This document shows positions 15,659 to 25,787 of a stretch of DNA of 34,174 nt, in pieces. Each line of letters begins with the position of its first letter. The first letter of the stretch is position 1. This stretch comes from Coprothermobacterota bacterium. Lineage in GTDB: Bacteria > Caldisericota > JANLFM01. The stretch spans positions 1 through 34,174 of the forward strand of contig JAPLHV010000033.1 in the NCBI GenBank assembly GCA_026389455.1, read 5' to 3'. A program made the position numbers and the translations under genes. A model generated the notes under the pieces. The model was given only the letters and a program-made list of their open reading frames with translations. It was not told the origin of the DNA and did not search any database.

Positions 15659-18049
15659 CTAACGACGGTTCTTGCTCAAACGAGAACGGGCGTCGGCTCG
15701 CTTCAGCCAGATGTTCACCAGCGGGGTAGCGATGAAGATGGAGGAGTAGGCGCCGGTAGTGATGCCGATCAGCAAACCCCAAGAGAAATCGGGAATAGTC
15801 GCGCCGACGAAGATTACCAGGGCCACAACCGCGAGCACGGTGGTGAGGGTGGTGTTCATCGAGCGCACGAAGACCTGCTGGATGGAAGCGTTGATCAGAT
15901 CAGGGATGCTCTCTTTCTTGCGCAGTCGCAGGTTCTCGCGGACGCGGTCCAATACCACCACGGTGTCCATTACCGAGTATCCGACCACAGTCAATAACAC
16001 CGCTACAAGAGGACTGTTGGCCTCCAGGAAGAAGATCGCGAAGAAACCCATAACGATAAATATGTCATGGACCAAGGCAATGATGGTGGCTACGCCGAAA
16101 GTGAACTGGAAGCGCAAGGAGATGTAAAGGGTGATCCCGGCCAGAGCCACAAGCAAGGCCCAGAGGGCATTGAGCTGCAAGTCTTGGCCCACTACCGGCC
16201 CGACATAATCGCCGGCGAGCAGGGTAATGGTAGGGAAGGTCTTTTTCAGCTCTCCCGTTACGCGCGTGGTATCCTGCGAGGTCAATTCCTCCGTGCGCAC
16301 CACCGCATCGTAGTCGTTGACCGGCTGAACTTGCACATTGGGTACGCCCGCTTCGGCGAAGGCATTGGCCAGGGTGGCGGGGACCAGCTTCTCCGGGGCT
16401 TGCGTGGTCAGCTCCAGCCGGCTGCCTCCGGTGAAGTCGACACCGAGGTTATAGGGCAAATGCTCGGGCCGGACGAACCAGTTCACACCGGCCACAGCCA
16501 GGGTGACAATGATCAGTGTGATAGAGATCCCGAACCACAGTTTGGTCCGCCCCATGAAGTCGAACTTGCCGATGCGAACCAGGGAGAAGTAGCCAGGGTG
16601 CATGTTCAAGAGGGGCAGGTTCTTGGCCAGTTTAGTCCCAGCCAAGAGGTCGACGAGAGCCCGGGTGACGAAGACGGCGGTGAAGAGGGAGACCAAGATG
16701 CCCAAAGCGAGGGTGATGGAGAAGCCGCGGATGGCGCCGGTGCCGAACCAGTAGAGGGCGGCAGCAGCGATCAATGTGGTGGCGTTGGAGTCGACTACTG
16801 TGCGGAAGGCTTTGGCGAAGCCGGAAGCGACGGCGCCACGGAAGGTTTTCCCGGCGAAGATTTCCTCGCGCATGCGCTCGAAGATCAACACGTTGGCGTC
16901 CACCGCCATCCCGATGGAGAGGATCACACCGGCGATGCCGGGTAGAGTGAGGGTGGCTCCCAGCAACTTGAGCAAAGCCAGGACAAGGATCACATAAAAG
17001 ACCAAGGCGACATCCGCCAGTAGACCGAGCATGCGGTAGTTGACGATCATGAAGAGGAAGACCAATAGAATGGCGACGATCCCGGCGATGATTGATGCTT
17101 GGATAGCCGCTTCACCCAAGGTGGGATTGACGGTGCGCTCCTCGGCAATGACCAGCTTCACCGGCAATGCGCCGCCGCGCAGCAAAGTGGCAATGTTGGA
17201 GGCCTCATCGATAGTGAACGAGCCGGTTAGCCGGGCTTCGCCGGAGGGAATCTGTTCCTGTACCGTGCCGGCGAAGACGATGTCATTGTCCAACACAGTG
17301 TAGATCATCTTGTTGACCATCTCTTGGGTCAATGCAGCAAAGATGGTGGTTCCCTCAGCATTGAACTTGATGGAGACCTCAGGCTCGCTGTTTTGGCCGA
17401 AAGCGGCCTTGGCGTCGGTCAGATAGCGTCCAGTGATCCCCACATCGCCGCGAGGGAGGCTAAGCTGGACGCCGGGGGTGGGGGTGATGGTTTGGGCAGC
17501 CTTCTCTGGGCTTTCGAAGCCGGGCTCGGTGGCGCTGGTACTGCCGACAATGGCGTATTTACGTTCTCCCGCAGGGCTGTAATAGAGCAAGATCATTGGG
17601 ATCCCGCTGCGCGGTTCAACCAAGATAGTCGGCGTCAAGACATCCCCGTTGGTGCTGGTGCGGGTGGCCAGATCGGAAGCGGTCAGGATGACGCGTTCCC
17701 GTGCGACGATGAACTCCAGTAATGCAGTGCGGCCGAGGATCTCACGGGCCTTGCCCGGGTCTTGGTAGCGGGGCAGATCGACAATGATCCGGTTCCAACG
17801 ATCTCCCCCCTGTTGCTGGATGATCGGCTCACTGAGGCCCAAGGCATTGACGCGTTGGGAGAGCACTCTGCGAGCGGCATCGACTCCCTCTCGGGTCAGC
17901 GGGGCTCCCGGAGAGTCCACTGCCTCCAAGGTGAAGTGAACGCCACCGGCCAGGTCTAGGCCAAACCGGAGAGGCATCAGGAAATAGACCGCGATGCTTC
18001 CCGCCAAGATGAGAAGGATCAGGATGATGCGAAATGTTTGGTTCTTCAA
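15659..18049 (-). CDS. secDF: Protein translocase SecDF, fused
   Basis: 796 aa; SecD and SecF joined in one chain, as in many Bacillota. It uses the proton gradient to help SecYEG finish export. The SecD half has MPLRFGLDLAGGVHFTLEA near the N-terminus, a periplasmic domain, and membrane helices with AVDANVLIFERMREE. The SecF half repeats this plan (LGVDFTGGSRLELT, SVMDTVVVLDRVREN). About 12 membrane helices. The start is TTG at 18049, preceded by AAGGAG (18063-18058) with a 7-base gap and a good promoter. No yajC is next to it, unlike most tgt-secDF loci. Confidence 0.95.
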   Translation of the reverse strand: MKNQTFRIILILLILAGSIAVYFLMPLRFGLDLAGGVHFTLEAVDSPGAPLTREGVDAARRVLSQRVNALGLSEPIIQQQGGDRWNRIIVDLPRYQDPGKAREILGRTALLEFIVARERVILTASDLATRTSTNGDVLTPTILVEPRSGIPMILLYYSPAGERKYAIVGSTSATEPGFESPEKAAQTITPTPGVQLSLPRGDVGITGRYLTDAKAAFGQNSEPEVSIKFNAEGTTIFAALTQEMVNKMIYTVLDNDIVFAGTVQEQIPSGEARLTGSFTIDEASNIATLLRGGALPVKLVIAEERTVNPTLGEAAIQASIIAGIVAILLVFLFMIVNYRMLGLLADVALVFYVILVLALLKLLGATLTLPGIAGVILSIGMAVDANVLIFERMREEIFAGKTFRGAVASGFAKAFRTVVDSNATTLIAAAALYWFGTGAIRGFSITLALGILVSLFTAVFVTRALVDLLAGTKLAKNLPLLNMHPGYFSLVRIGKFDFMGRTKLWFGISITLIIVTLAVAGVNWFVRPEHLPYNLGVDFTGGSRLELTTQAPEKLVPATLANAFAEAGVPNVQVQPVNDYDAVVRTEELTSQDTTRVTGELKKTFPTITLLAGDYVGPVVGQDLQLNALWALLVALAGITLYISLRFQFTFGVATIIALVHDIFIVMGFFAIFFLEANSPLVAVLLTVVGYSVMDTVVVLDRVRENLRLRKKESIPDLINASIQQVFVRSMNTTLTTVLAVVALVIFVGATIPDFSWGLLIGITTGAYSSIFIATPLVNIWLKRADARSRLSKNRR

Positions 18050-18089
18050 ACCGTTTGCTCCTTACGTTGGATGTGGGAATAACCCTGAA

Positions 18090-18118
18090 AGTATAGGGAC
18101 TGCTTCTCTTCCTGGCAA
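18090..18118 (-). promoter_or_regulatory. Predicted sigma70 promoter of secDF
   Basis: On the minus strand: -35 TTGCCA (18118-18113), spacer exactly 17 bases, -10 TATACT (18095-18090). This is the best promoter in the window. The repeat array at 18119 directly abuts the -35 box. Confidence 0.75.
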
Positions 18119-18160
18119 GATAGCCCGCGGCAACGCGATAGCCCCCGGCAGGGCGTCCTG
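18119..18160 (+). repeat. Dispersed repeat, 2 units (one GCGG-type, one GCCC-type)
   Basis: GATAGCCCGCGGCAACGC (18119-18136) is followed by GATAGCCCCCGGCAGGGC and then GTCCTG (18137-18160). Both core variants in one array show that they are one family. It ends with the shared terminal motif GGCAGGGCGTCCTG and touches the secDF -35 box. Confidence 0.85.
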
Positions 18161-18176
18161 TGGAAAGAAGTGAGGT

Positions 18177-19953
<1,777 letters not shown>

Positions 19954-20069
19954 CTATTGGCTCACCATCCTATTCAGTCCAAAGTCCTGCGTCTCTGGTC
20001 CAAAGCATGCCCTCGAGCATTGCTGCTGGTCTTCTTGACCCGGAACTCGGCGCCTTCGAACGCATCTCC

Positions 20070-20180
20070 GTAGGGGCGGGTTTCAAACCCGCCCTATTTC
20101 AAACCCGCCCTGTTAACAGCCCCCGGCAACAAAATAGCCCGCGGCAGCGTGCTATTGCCCTATTTCAAACCCACCCCTAC
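20070..20180. repeat. Palindromic element with interrupted inverted ends
   Basis: GTAGGGGCGGGTTT (20070-20083) and AAACCCACCCCTAC (20167-20180) are inverted copies (13 of 14 match). Inside are further TTTCAAACCCGCCC copies and an 18-bp-type repeat array. GTAGGGGCGGGTTTCAAACC-type palindromes are known to be scattered in many bacterial genomes. The right end contains the TAG stop codon of queA (20179-20177). The remaining 20-bp-scale sequence from 19954 to 20069 holds nothing I recognise. Confidence 0.75.
20113..20160 (+). repeat. Dispersed repeat array nested inside the palindromic element
   Basis: AACAGCCCCCGGCAACAAAA is followed by TAGCCCGCGGCAGCGTGCTA. The terminal unit matches that at 12554-12573 almost exactly. 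The array is flanked by direct copies of CCCTATTTCAAACCC (about 20092 and 20158), so it appears to have entered, or to have been duplicated with, the palindromic element. Confidence 0.8.
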
Positions 20181-21196
20181 AGAATCAACATCGCATCTCC
20201 AAAGGAGAAGAAGCGGTAGCGAAGATTCACAGCCTCCTGATAGGCGTTGAAGATCTGCTCACGCGAGGAAAAAGCCGAGACGAGGAGGAGTAAAGTGCTC
20301 TTGGGCAGATGGAAGTTGGTGATGATGGCGTCGCAGGCGTAAAAGGGGAAGCCTGGGGTGATGAAGAGTCCGGTCAGGCCATCCATCGCCTGGACCTCGC
20401 CAGCGCTTCCAGCAGCCGTCTCCAGGGCGCGGACTACGGTGGTGCCGCAGGCAAAGACTTTCCCGCCTCTGCGGTGCGTCTCTCGAATGGCCGCGGCGGC
20501 TTCGATGCTCAAGCTGAACTCCTCTTCATGCATCTGGTGGTCTTCGATCTCCTCAGCGCGGATGGGTCGGAAAGTGCCCAACCCGGCGTGAAGGGTCACC
20601 TCGACACGGTTGATACCTTTGTTTTGTAAGGACGAGATCAGCTCGGGAGTGAAGTGAAGGCCGGCGGTGGGCGCCGCTACTGCTCCCCGCTTCCGGGCGA
20701 AGATGGTCTGGTAGTCCCCTTCCTGGCGTAGAGGCGCCTTGATGTAGGGGGGAAGAGGGATTTCGCCTCGCTCTTCAAGAAAATCCCAGTCGAAGGCGCT
20801 GAAGCGCACGGTGCGGCCGCCGAAGGAGTTCCGGCTCTCCACTTGAATCTCTACGCCATTCACCAAGAGCCGATCCCCGGGTTGCAGCTTGCGCCCCGGC
20901 CGGACCAAAGCCTCCCATCGCAGCAATTCTCCATCCAGTGGGCGCAGGAGAAACACCTCCCCTTTTCCTCCGCTGGGCAGGCGGCCATGGAGGCGGGCAG
21001 CGATGACGCGCGTGTTGTTCACAACCAACAAGTCCCCGGGGGCCATATAATCGACGACATCGCGGAACAAGCGATGACCGATCTCTCCGGTGGCGCGGTC
21101 CAACACCAGCAGGCGGGCTGCGTCGCGTGGATCGACCGGGTGCTGGGCAATGAGTTCGGGGGGGAGGCGGTAGTCGTAGGCGGCGATCTTGGTCAT
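20177..21196 (-). CDS. queA: S-adenosylmethionine:tRNA ribosyltransferase-isomerase
   Basis: 339 aa, full length. It makes epoxyqueuosine in tRNA from preQ1 and the ribose of SAM, the step after Tgt. Typical blocks: YDYRLPPELIAQHPVDPRDAA, VVNNTRVIAARLHGRL, APTAGLHFTPELI and THRRGGKVFACGTTVVRALE. The frame is open far upstream, but ATG at 21196 shares a base with the stop of the SpoIID-like gene (TGATG) and gives the family start (MTKIAAYDYRLP). The stop codon lies in the right arm of the palindromic element. Confidence 0.95.
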   Translation of the reverse strand: MTKIAAYDYRLPPELIAQHPVDPRDAARLLVLDRATGEIGHRLFRDVVDYMAPGDLLVVNNTRVIAARLHGRLPSGGKGEVFLLRPLDGELLRWEALVRPGRKLQPGDRLLVNGVEIQVESRNSFGGRTVRFSAFDWDFLEERGEIPLPPYIKAPLRQEGDYQTIFARKRGAVAAPTAGLHFTPELISSLQNKGINRVEVTLHAGLGTFRPIRAEEIEDHQMHEEEFSLSIEAAAAIRETHRRGGKVFACGTTVVRALETAAGSAGEVQAMDGLTGLFITPGFPFYACDAIITNFHLPKSTLLLLVSAFSSREQIFNAYQEAVNLRYRFFSFGDAMLIL

Positions 21197-22971
21197 CAGT
21201 AACGCGTCTCCAACTGGACGCCGGTATAGTACATCATAAGGATGGCAATGTAGCTCATCCCCTCCTCGGCACGGGCTTTGGCGCCCCATTGCGGCATACC
21301 CAGGCCGTGGCCGTTGCCATGTCCGGTGAAGGTCAGGACTTCGCTGAAGGCCACCGTGGGAGGGGGAGTCGTCGAAGTGATGGGTAGCGGCCAGGGACCA
21401 TCCGCGGAAAGGAGAATCGGTTGGTCCGGGGGAGAGGCCGTCCCCAGGGAAGAGAGCAGGACTGCTCCCTTCATGGAGAGGTTTCCTAGGCCGGAAGTGG
21501 ACAGGCAAGCGACGATGGCATCGCCTGCAGGTGGTTCTCCCTCTCCCGAAGGGACAACACTTTGCCAGAGCACCCTGCCGGGGGCTATCAAGTTGCCGGG
21601 GGCTATCAAGTTGCCGGGGGCTATCAAGTTGCCGGGGGCTATCAAGTTGCCGGGGGCTATCAAGTTGCCGGGGGCTGTAATGAGACTGGAGCGCAACCCG
21701 GCTACCTGCCGCAGTTGTTCGCCGGTTAAGGTGCAGATCCCCACTGTTCCCTCCACCTGTAGCGTCTTGATCCGTCCGGAGACGCCTTGTTCCAGGATCT
21801 TCAGGGAAACCAGATCTCCGAGCGTCACACCCTTTTTCTTTTCGGCGGCCTCCATGAAAGCGCCGGCAGCGATGGTGGCGGTCCAACTAAAGTATTTGTT
21901 GGCCTCCTCGCCTGGACTAGGGACGCTTCGAAGGTAGGGGAGGGGTGGGCCGCTGAAGACGTTTTCATTGTTCTCGGTAATCCCTCCCGAGCAGTCGTGG
22001 AAGAGGGCGCTAATCACCTCCCCACCGTAGGTCAGGACTTCTCCGCGGGTATCGTCTACGGCTAGGTTGCTGGCTTCCGCTTCTGCGCTGTAACCTTTGT
22101 AGACCTGGTCGGAAATGGTGCCGGTGAGGTCGTACCCTTCCGTCTCGCGGGGGGTTCCGCCCTGCAGCCTGCGCAGGGCGTAGCTGCGGGCGGCCACGGC
22201 CTGCGCTCTCACTGCTTCCGCCGCCCAATTGGGGTAGATCTCAGCAGGCAGGACACCGTAGAGGTAACTCTCCAAGTCTAGTTCATTGACCACGCGCAGG
22301 AGCGGCTCCTCGCCGGCCCGCACGAAAACCTCCAAACTGCCGCGGTAGCCCTTCCCCTTATAGGACAGCGGTGCAGAAGAAGTGAATTGGAAGGCTACTC
22401 CACCCTTCTCGGCAGCCCATCCCAGGTCATAGGCGCGGTCTGTCTCCAGGAAAAAGGAATAACGGCCACTGACCACAGAAGCGCCAGGGAAGGAACTTGC
22501 GGAGCGGCTGCGGTCGGCTTCAGCCGCGCTTTGGCTGGGGTATGGTCCCAAGGAGAGGCTAAGAACCCCAGATAATTCAGCCAACAGTGGTTTCCCCACT
22601 TGTCGCCAGAGGTCGGGAAAGGTGGACACGGCTTGCTGCAGCGAGGAAACTGGACCCGCCTCCAGTATTACCCACCAAGGGTCGGTGAGAGGCCAGAGGG
22701 CGAGCGACTCCTCACCGGAGAAGGTGACTTGCCCTCCACTGGATGGAAAGGAAACTAGCCAAGACGCCCTGCCGGGGGCTATCAAGTTGCCGGGGGCTAT
22801 CAAGTTGCCGGGGGCCGGCAAGCTGCCGATCAAGCTGGCGTTCGGGGAGGAGTCGAGCAATAGACGCAGAGTCGGCGGCTCACTTCCCCCCTCGATGTCG
22901 CTGGAGGCGCCAGGGGTAATCGGCGCTGCTAGCAGAACAATCAAAAGGAGGAGGCTAAGGGAAAAGCGCAT
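21196..22971 (-). CDS. SpoIID/LytB-type lytic transglycosylase with two in-frame repeat arrays
   Basis: 591 aa, with an N-terminal signal peptide (MRFSLSLLLLIVLLAAPIT), so exported. SpoIID-family enzymes cleave peptidoglycan glycan strands stripped of stem peptides. The SpoIID domain (about 225-590) has LPAEIYPNWAAEAVRAQAVA with the catalytic-type Glu (E244), the metal-site HDCSGG (H325, C327), and the C-terminal GHGNGHGLGMPQWGA. Two arrays of APGNLI repeats, at residues 53-68 and 433-466, are encoded by the dispersed DNA repeat; the second sits in a normally short linker between the LRSS segment and the GHG motif. It overlaps the end of ruvB by 17 bases. SpoIID-like genes occur beside ruvB/queA in several Clostridia, and outside sporulation, so sporulation is not shown. 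Confidence 0.88.
   Translation of the reverse strand: MRFSLSLLLLIVLLAAPITPGASSDIEGGSEPPTLRLLLDSSPNASLIGSLPAPGNLIAPGNLIAPGRASWLVSFPSSGGQVTFSGEESLALWPLTDPWWVILEAGPVSSLQQAVSTFPDLWRQVGKPLLAELSGVLSLSLGPYPSQSAAEADRSRSASSFPGASVVSGRYSFFLETDRAYDLGWAAEKGGVAFQFTSSAPLSYKGKGYRGSLEVFVRAGEEPLLRVVNELDLESYLYGVLPAEIYPNWAAEAVRAQAVAARSYALRRLQGGTPRETEGYDLTGTISDQVYKGYSAEAEASNLAVDDTRGEVLTYGGEVISALFHDCSGGITENNENVFSGPPLPYLRSVPSPGEEANKYFSWTATIAAGAFMEAAEKKKGVTLGDLVSLKILEQGVSGRIKTLQVEGTVGICTLTGEQLRQVAGLRSSLITAPGNLIAPGNLIAPGNLIAPGNLIAPGNLIAPGRVLWQSVVPSGEGEPPAGDAIVACLSTSGLGNLSMKGAVLLSSLGTASPPDQPILLSADGPWPLPITSTTPPPTVAFSEVLTFTGHGNGHGLGMPQWGAKARAEEGMSYIAILMMYYTGVQLETRY
21571..21679 (-). repeat. Dispersed 18-bp repeat array, 6 units, inside the SpoIID-like gene
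   Basis: Copies of GCCGGGGGCTATCAAGTT recur every 18 bases (cores at 21576, 21594, 21612, 21630, 21648, 21666), nearly identical to one another. In repeat orientation the array ends GGCAGGGTGCTCTGG. Translated as APGNLI x5 plus APGR. Confidence 0.95.
22768..22817 (-). repeat. Dispersed 18-bp repeat array, 3 units, near the start of the SpoIID-like gene
   Basis: Cores at about 22771, 22789 and 22807, bounded by GACGCCCTGCC (terminal motif, reversed). Beyond it, GGCAAGCTGCCGATCAAGCT (22816-22838) looks like decayed units. Translated as APGNLI x2 plus APGR, in the same frame as the larger array in this gene. Confidence 0.92.
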
Positions 22972-23962
22972 GGGTTCCCTGCGTCTCCAGCCGAAGGTGC
23001 CGCTTTGCCTTCTCCGTCAGCATCCGCCCGCGCGCGGTCCGCTCCAGAAGGCCTGATTGGATCAAGTATGGTTCGTAGACGTCCTCCACCGTGTCGCGAT
23101 CTTCCCCCAGGATCGCGCACATCGTTTCGATCCCCAGCGGCCCCCCGCCGTATTTGCGGGCCAAGGCCACGAGCAGTTGGCGGTCCATCTCATCCAAGCC
23201 CAGCTCGTCGATTTTCATCAAGTGGAAAGTCTCCTCCAATACCCACTCGGCGACTTGGCCATCGTTACGAGCTACGGCGTAGTCGATGACTCGTTTTAAG
23301 AGACGGTTGGCGATGCGGGGGGTGCCCCGTGCGCGTTGGGCGATAGTCTCAGCTTGATTTCCGTCCACCGCTGTGCCGTAGATTCGCGAGGCTCGGCGGA
23401 TGATCTGGACGATCTCAGGCAACGCGTAGAAACCCAGGCGAAAGACCAGGCCAAAACGGTCACGCAATGGACTGGTCAGCATCCCGGCTCGCGTTGTGGC
23501 TCCCACCAAAGTGAAGGGGGCCAGCGGAACCTCGATGGCTTTGGCGGTCAGACCTTTGCCCAGGGTAATGTGCAGGCGGAAGTCCTCCATCGCCGGATAG
23601 AGGGTCTCCTCGGCAGCGCGGCTAAGGCGGTGGATCTCGTCGATGAAGAGCACGTCCCCCTTCTGTAGGCTGGCCACGATAGTGGCCAGGTCGCGGGGAG
23701 AGGTGATCGCCGGGCCGGTGGTGCGCCAAAGCTTGCTGCCCATCTCGTGAGCGACCATCGCAGCAATGGTCGTCTTTCCCATTCCGGGAGGACCATAGAC
23801 GAGGATGTGGTCGATCGGCAGGGAGCGGATCTTGGCCGCCTCAATGGCAATGCGCAATGCTTCCTTGACTTCGACTTGGCCAATGTACTCGTCAAGTGTC
23901 TGGGGTCTCAGTTGCTGGTCTTCAAGAGCTGTCGCGATAATCTGCTTGACCATTTGGGTCAA
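22955..23962 (-). CDS. ruvB: Holliday junction branch migration ATPase RuvB
   Basis: 335 aa, normal. It is the AAA+ motor that drives Holliday junction migration with RuvA. Walker A GPPGMGKTTIAAMVAHE, Walker B LFIDEIHRL, sensor LVGATTRAGMLTSPLRDRFG with the arginine finger, and a C-terminal winged helix (GGGPLGIETMCAILGED) are all present. ATG at 23962 overlaps the ruvA stop in ATGA. Confidence 0.97.
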   Translation of the reverse strand: MTQMVKQIIATALEDQQLRPQTLDEYIGQVEVKEALRIAIEAAKIRSLPIDHILVYGPPGMGKTTIAAMVAHEMGSKLWRTTGPAITSPRDLATIVASLQKGDVLFIDEIHRLSRAAEETLYPAMEDFRLHITLGKGLTAKAIEVPLAPFTLVGATTRAGMLTSPLRDRFGLVFRLGFYALPEIVQIIRRASRIYGTAVDGNQAETIAQRARGTPRIANRLLKRVIDYAVARNDGQVAEWVLEETFHLMKIDELGLDEMDRQLLVALARKYGGGPLGIETMCAILGEDRDTVEDVYEPYLIQSGLLERTARGRMLTEKAKRHLRLETQGTHALFP

Positions 23963-24504
23963 CCCTGAAGCGCCTCCTTGATGACATCCTCAACGGTCAG
24001 GCCGGGGCGCAAAAGATCGATGACGGCCAAGCGCCGGCGGGCTTCTCCTTCGTCGAAACCGAGGGCCAGGAGCGCTTCCAATGCCTCTCGCCATTCCTCT
24101 TTTGGTAGGCTGAGATCCGTATCCCGCAACGCGAAGAGGATCTTCACAGCGGTTTTTTTGCCGATCCCCGGAACAGTCAGGAGAGCTGTAGGGTTCCCGC
24201 TCTTGATGGCTTGACCCAAGCCGGCCGGTCCGACATAGGCGACGATGCCTTGACCGGTGCGCGGCCCCACACCTGGAACCGTCAGCAAATGCCGGAAGAG
24301 GGCCAGTTCTTCTCGCTCGCGGAAGGCAAAGAGGGCGATCAGATCTTCTTTGAAAAAGAGGTGAGTGTGGAGAGTGACCTCAGATCCGGCGATGAAAGCC
24401 CCTTGGCGCAATAGATACTGAAGGCGCAAGACGAGGGGACCGACGCGAAGCAGTAACTCACTCTCGCCTTGCAAGACGACTCTTCCTTCGATCTGTTCAA
24501 TCAT
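23959..24504 (-). CDS. ruvA: Holliday junction branch migration protein RuvA
   Basis: 181 aa, slightly short of the common 190-200. It binds the four-way junction as a tetramer and loads RuvB. Two helix-hairpin-helix motifs are visible (LTVPGVGPRTGQGIV, LLTVPGIGKKTAVKI), then a linker and the C-terminal RuvB-binding domain (EALEALLALGFDEGEARR). The frame is open upstream, but ATG at 24504 gives the family start (MIEQIEGRV) and the ATGA overlap with ruvC. Confidence 0.96.
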   Translation of the reverse strand: MIEQIEGRVVLQGESELLLRVGPLVLRLQYLLRQGAFIAGSEVTLHTHLFFKEDLIALFAFREREELALFRHLLTVPGVGPRTGQGIVAYVGPAGLGQAIKSGNPTALLTVPGIGKKTAVKILFALRDTDLSLPKEEWREALEALLALGFDEGEARRRLAVIDLLRPGLTVEDVIKEALQG

Positions 24505-25004
24505 TGACCCGTTCCTTCCGTTAGACGGCGCCATTTTGCTGCGAAGGTATGACAGAGGGCGATGGCCAGAGCATCGGCAGCGTCATCCGGGCGTGGCCGC
24601 GCGGGCAGACCGAGCAGCATTACCAAGCAATCTTGGATCTGTTCTTTGCTAGCTCGGCCGTAGCCGGCAATGGCCATCTTGACCTGCAAGGGCGAGTAAG
24701 CGTAGATAGGGAGGTTCTCCTGGCCGGCCAGGAGAAGGATTACCCCGATCACTGCACCGACAGCAAGGGCGGTGCGGACATTCTTGTTAAAATAGAGTCC
24801 CTCGTAGGCCAGCGCCTCGGGCCGGTATTCCGCCACCAACCGACGCAAGCTTTCGTAGTGCTGCAAGATGCGAGCGGGCATGATCTCGTCCTTGGAAGTG
24901 CGCAGGCAGGAGAAGAAAAGGCAGCGCGGTTCCGAGCCGTCGTTTTGCTCCAAGACAGCAACCCCCAGAGAGGCCGTGCCTGGGTCCAACCCCAGGATCC
25001 TCAA
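24501..25004 (-). CDS. ruvC: Crossover junction endodeoxyribonuclease RuvC
   Basis: 167 aa with the start at TTG 25004, one base after the yebC stop. It resolves Holliday junctions by paired nicks. The acidic catalytic residues are in ILGLDPGTASLGVAV, in LAYEGLYFNKNVRTALAVG (Glu), and in RPDDAADALAIALCH near the C-terminus. An upstream ATG in the same frame (25085) would add an unrelated tail inside yebC. GGGGAA precedes the TTG. yebC-ruvC-ruvA-ruvB is the classic order. Confidence 0.94.
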   Translation of the reverse strand: MRILGLDPGTASLGVAVLEQNDGSEPRCLFFSCLRTSKDEIMPARILQHYESLRRLVAEYRPEALAYEGLYFNKNVRTALAVGAVIGVILLLAGQENLPIYAYSPLQVKMAIAGYGRASKEQIQDCLVMLLGLPARPRPDDAADALAIALCHTFAAKWRRLTEGTGQ

Positions 25005-25005
25005 G

Positions 25006-25758
25006 TCATTCCCCGGTGATGCGTTGCAGCTCCTCGTTGGAGATGTCGAAGTTGGTGTAGACATGTACCACGTCTTCGTGATCATCCAGCGCTTCGCTGA
25101 GATGGATCATGCGACGAGCCTCGTCACCGGAGAGGGTCACGTAGGTATTCGGCACCATGGTCAGATCGGAAGTGGTGATGATAGCCCCGGCTGCTTTCAG
25201 CGCCTCGCGCACTTTTATCAAAGCATCGGGTGGAGTGACGACTTCGTACCCGTCCTCGTTCTCGCTGAAGTCATCGGCGCCATGATCTAAGGCAACCATC
25301 ATTAGGTCGTCTTCCTTGCCTGGTGATTTCTCCAGTTGGGCGATGCCCTTCAGTTGAAACATCCAGTTCACGCAACCGACATCACCCATGTTTCCCCCGT
25401 AGCGGGAGAAGAGATGGCGGATGGCGGCGCCGGTTCGATTGCGATTGTCGGTGGAAACTTCCACCAGTAACGCCACACCGCGTACACCATAGCCTTCGTA
25501 GGTGATCTCTTCAATGATTTGGCCGGGTATATCGCCGACCCCCTTTTGAATGGCGCGCTTCACTGTATCGGAAGGGACGTTGTTCTCCTTGGCTTTGTCG
25601 AGAGCCATGCGAAGGCGGACATTGGTGTCTGGGTTGGCGCCGCTTTGTCGCACAGCAGTGGTGACCTCGCGGGTGATCTTGGTGAAGACCTTACCTCGCT
25701 CAGCATCGGCAGCGGATTTCTTTCCTTTGATGTTGTGCCATTTGGAGTGGCCGGACAT
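25006..25758 (-). CDS. YebC/PmpR family translation or regulatory factor
   Basis: 250 aa, full length. The N-terminus MSGHSKWHNIKGKKSAADAE and KITREVTTAVRQSG are diagnostic. The family is known both as DNA-binding regulators and as ribosome-associated factors that ease proline-rich translation; which applies here cannot be told. ATG at 25758 follows GGAGGTGAAGC and a clear promoter. It is the first gene of the ruv group. The proline-containing repeat-encoded stretches (APG, LPG) in neighbouring proteins make the translation role of interest. Confidence 0.93.
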   Translation of the reverse strand: MSGHSKWHNIKGKKSAADAERGKVFTKITREVTTAVRQSGANPDTNVRLRMALDKAKENNVPSDTVKRAIQKGVGDIPGQIIEEITYEGYGVRGVALLVEVSTDNRNRTGAAIRHLFSRYGGNMGDVGCVNWMFQLKGIAQLEKSPGKEDDLMMVALDHGADDFSENEDGYEVVTPPDALIKVREALKAAGAIITTSDLTMVPNTYVTLSGDEARRMIHLSEALDDHEDVVHVYTNFDISNEELQRITGE

Positions 25759-25787
25759 GCTTCACCTCCAGGGATGATTCTTCTAGA

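Noticed and set aside
16067-16945. Plus-strand 292-codon frame opposite secDF
   Set aside because: Gly/Glu/Asp/Gln-rich low-complexity shadow of conserved SecDF codons.
19954-20069. 31-codon minus-strand frame (ATG near 20058) upstream of tgt
   Set aside because: No proper ribosome site and no recognisable similarity; direct CTTTGGAC copies suggest non-coding sequence.
21197-21886. Long N-terminal extension of queA and a repeat-encoded SPRQLD peptide
   Set aside because: This is the SpoIID-like gene read in another frame; QueA homology begins at 21196.
21196-22971. Evidence that the organism sporulates
   Set aside because: SpoIID-like lytic enzymes occur in non-sporulating bacteria, and no other sporulation gene is in the window.
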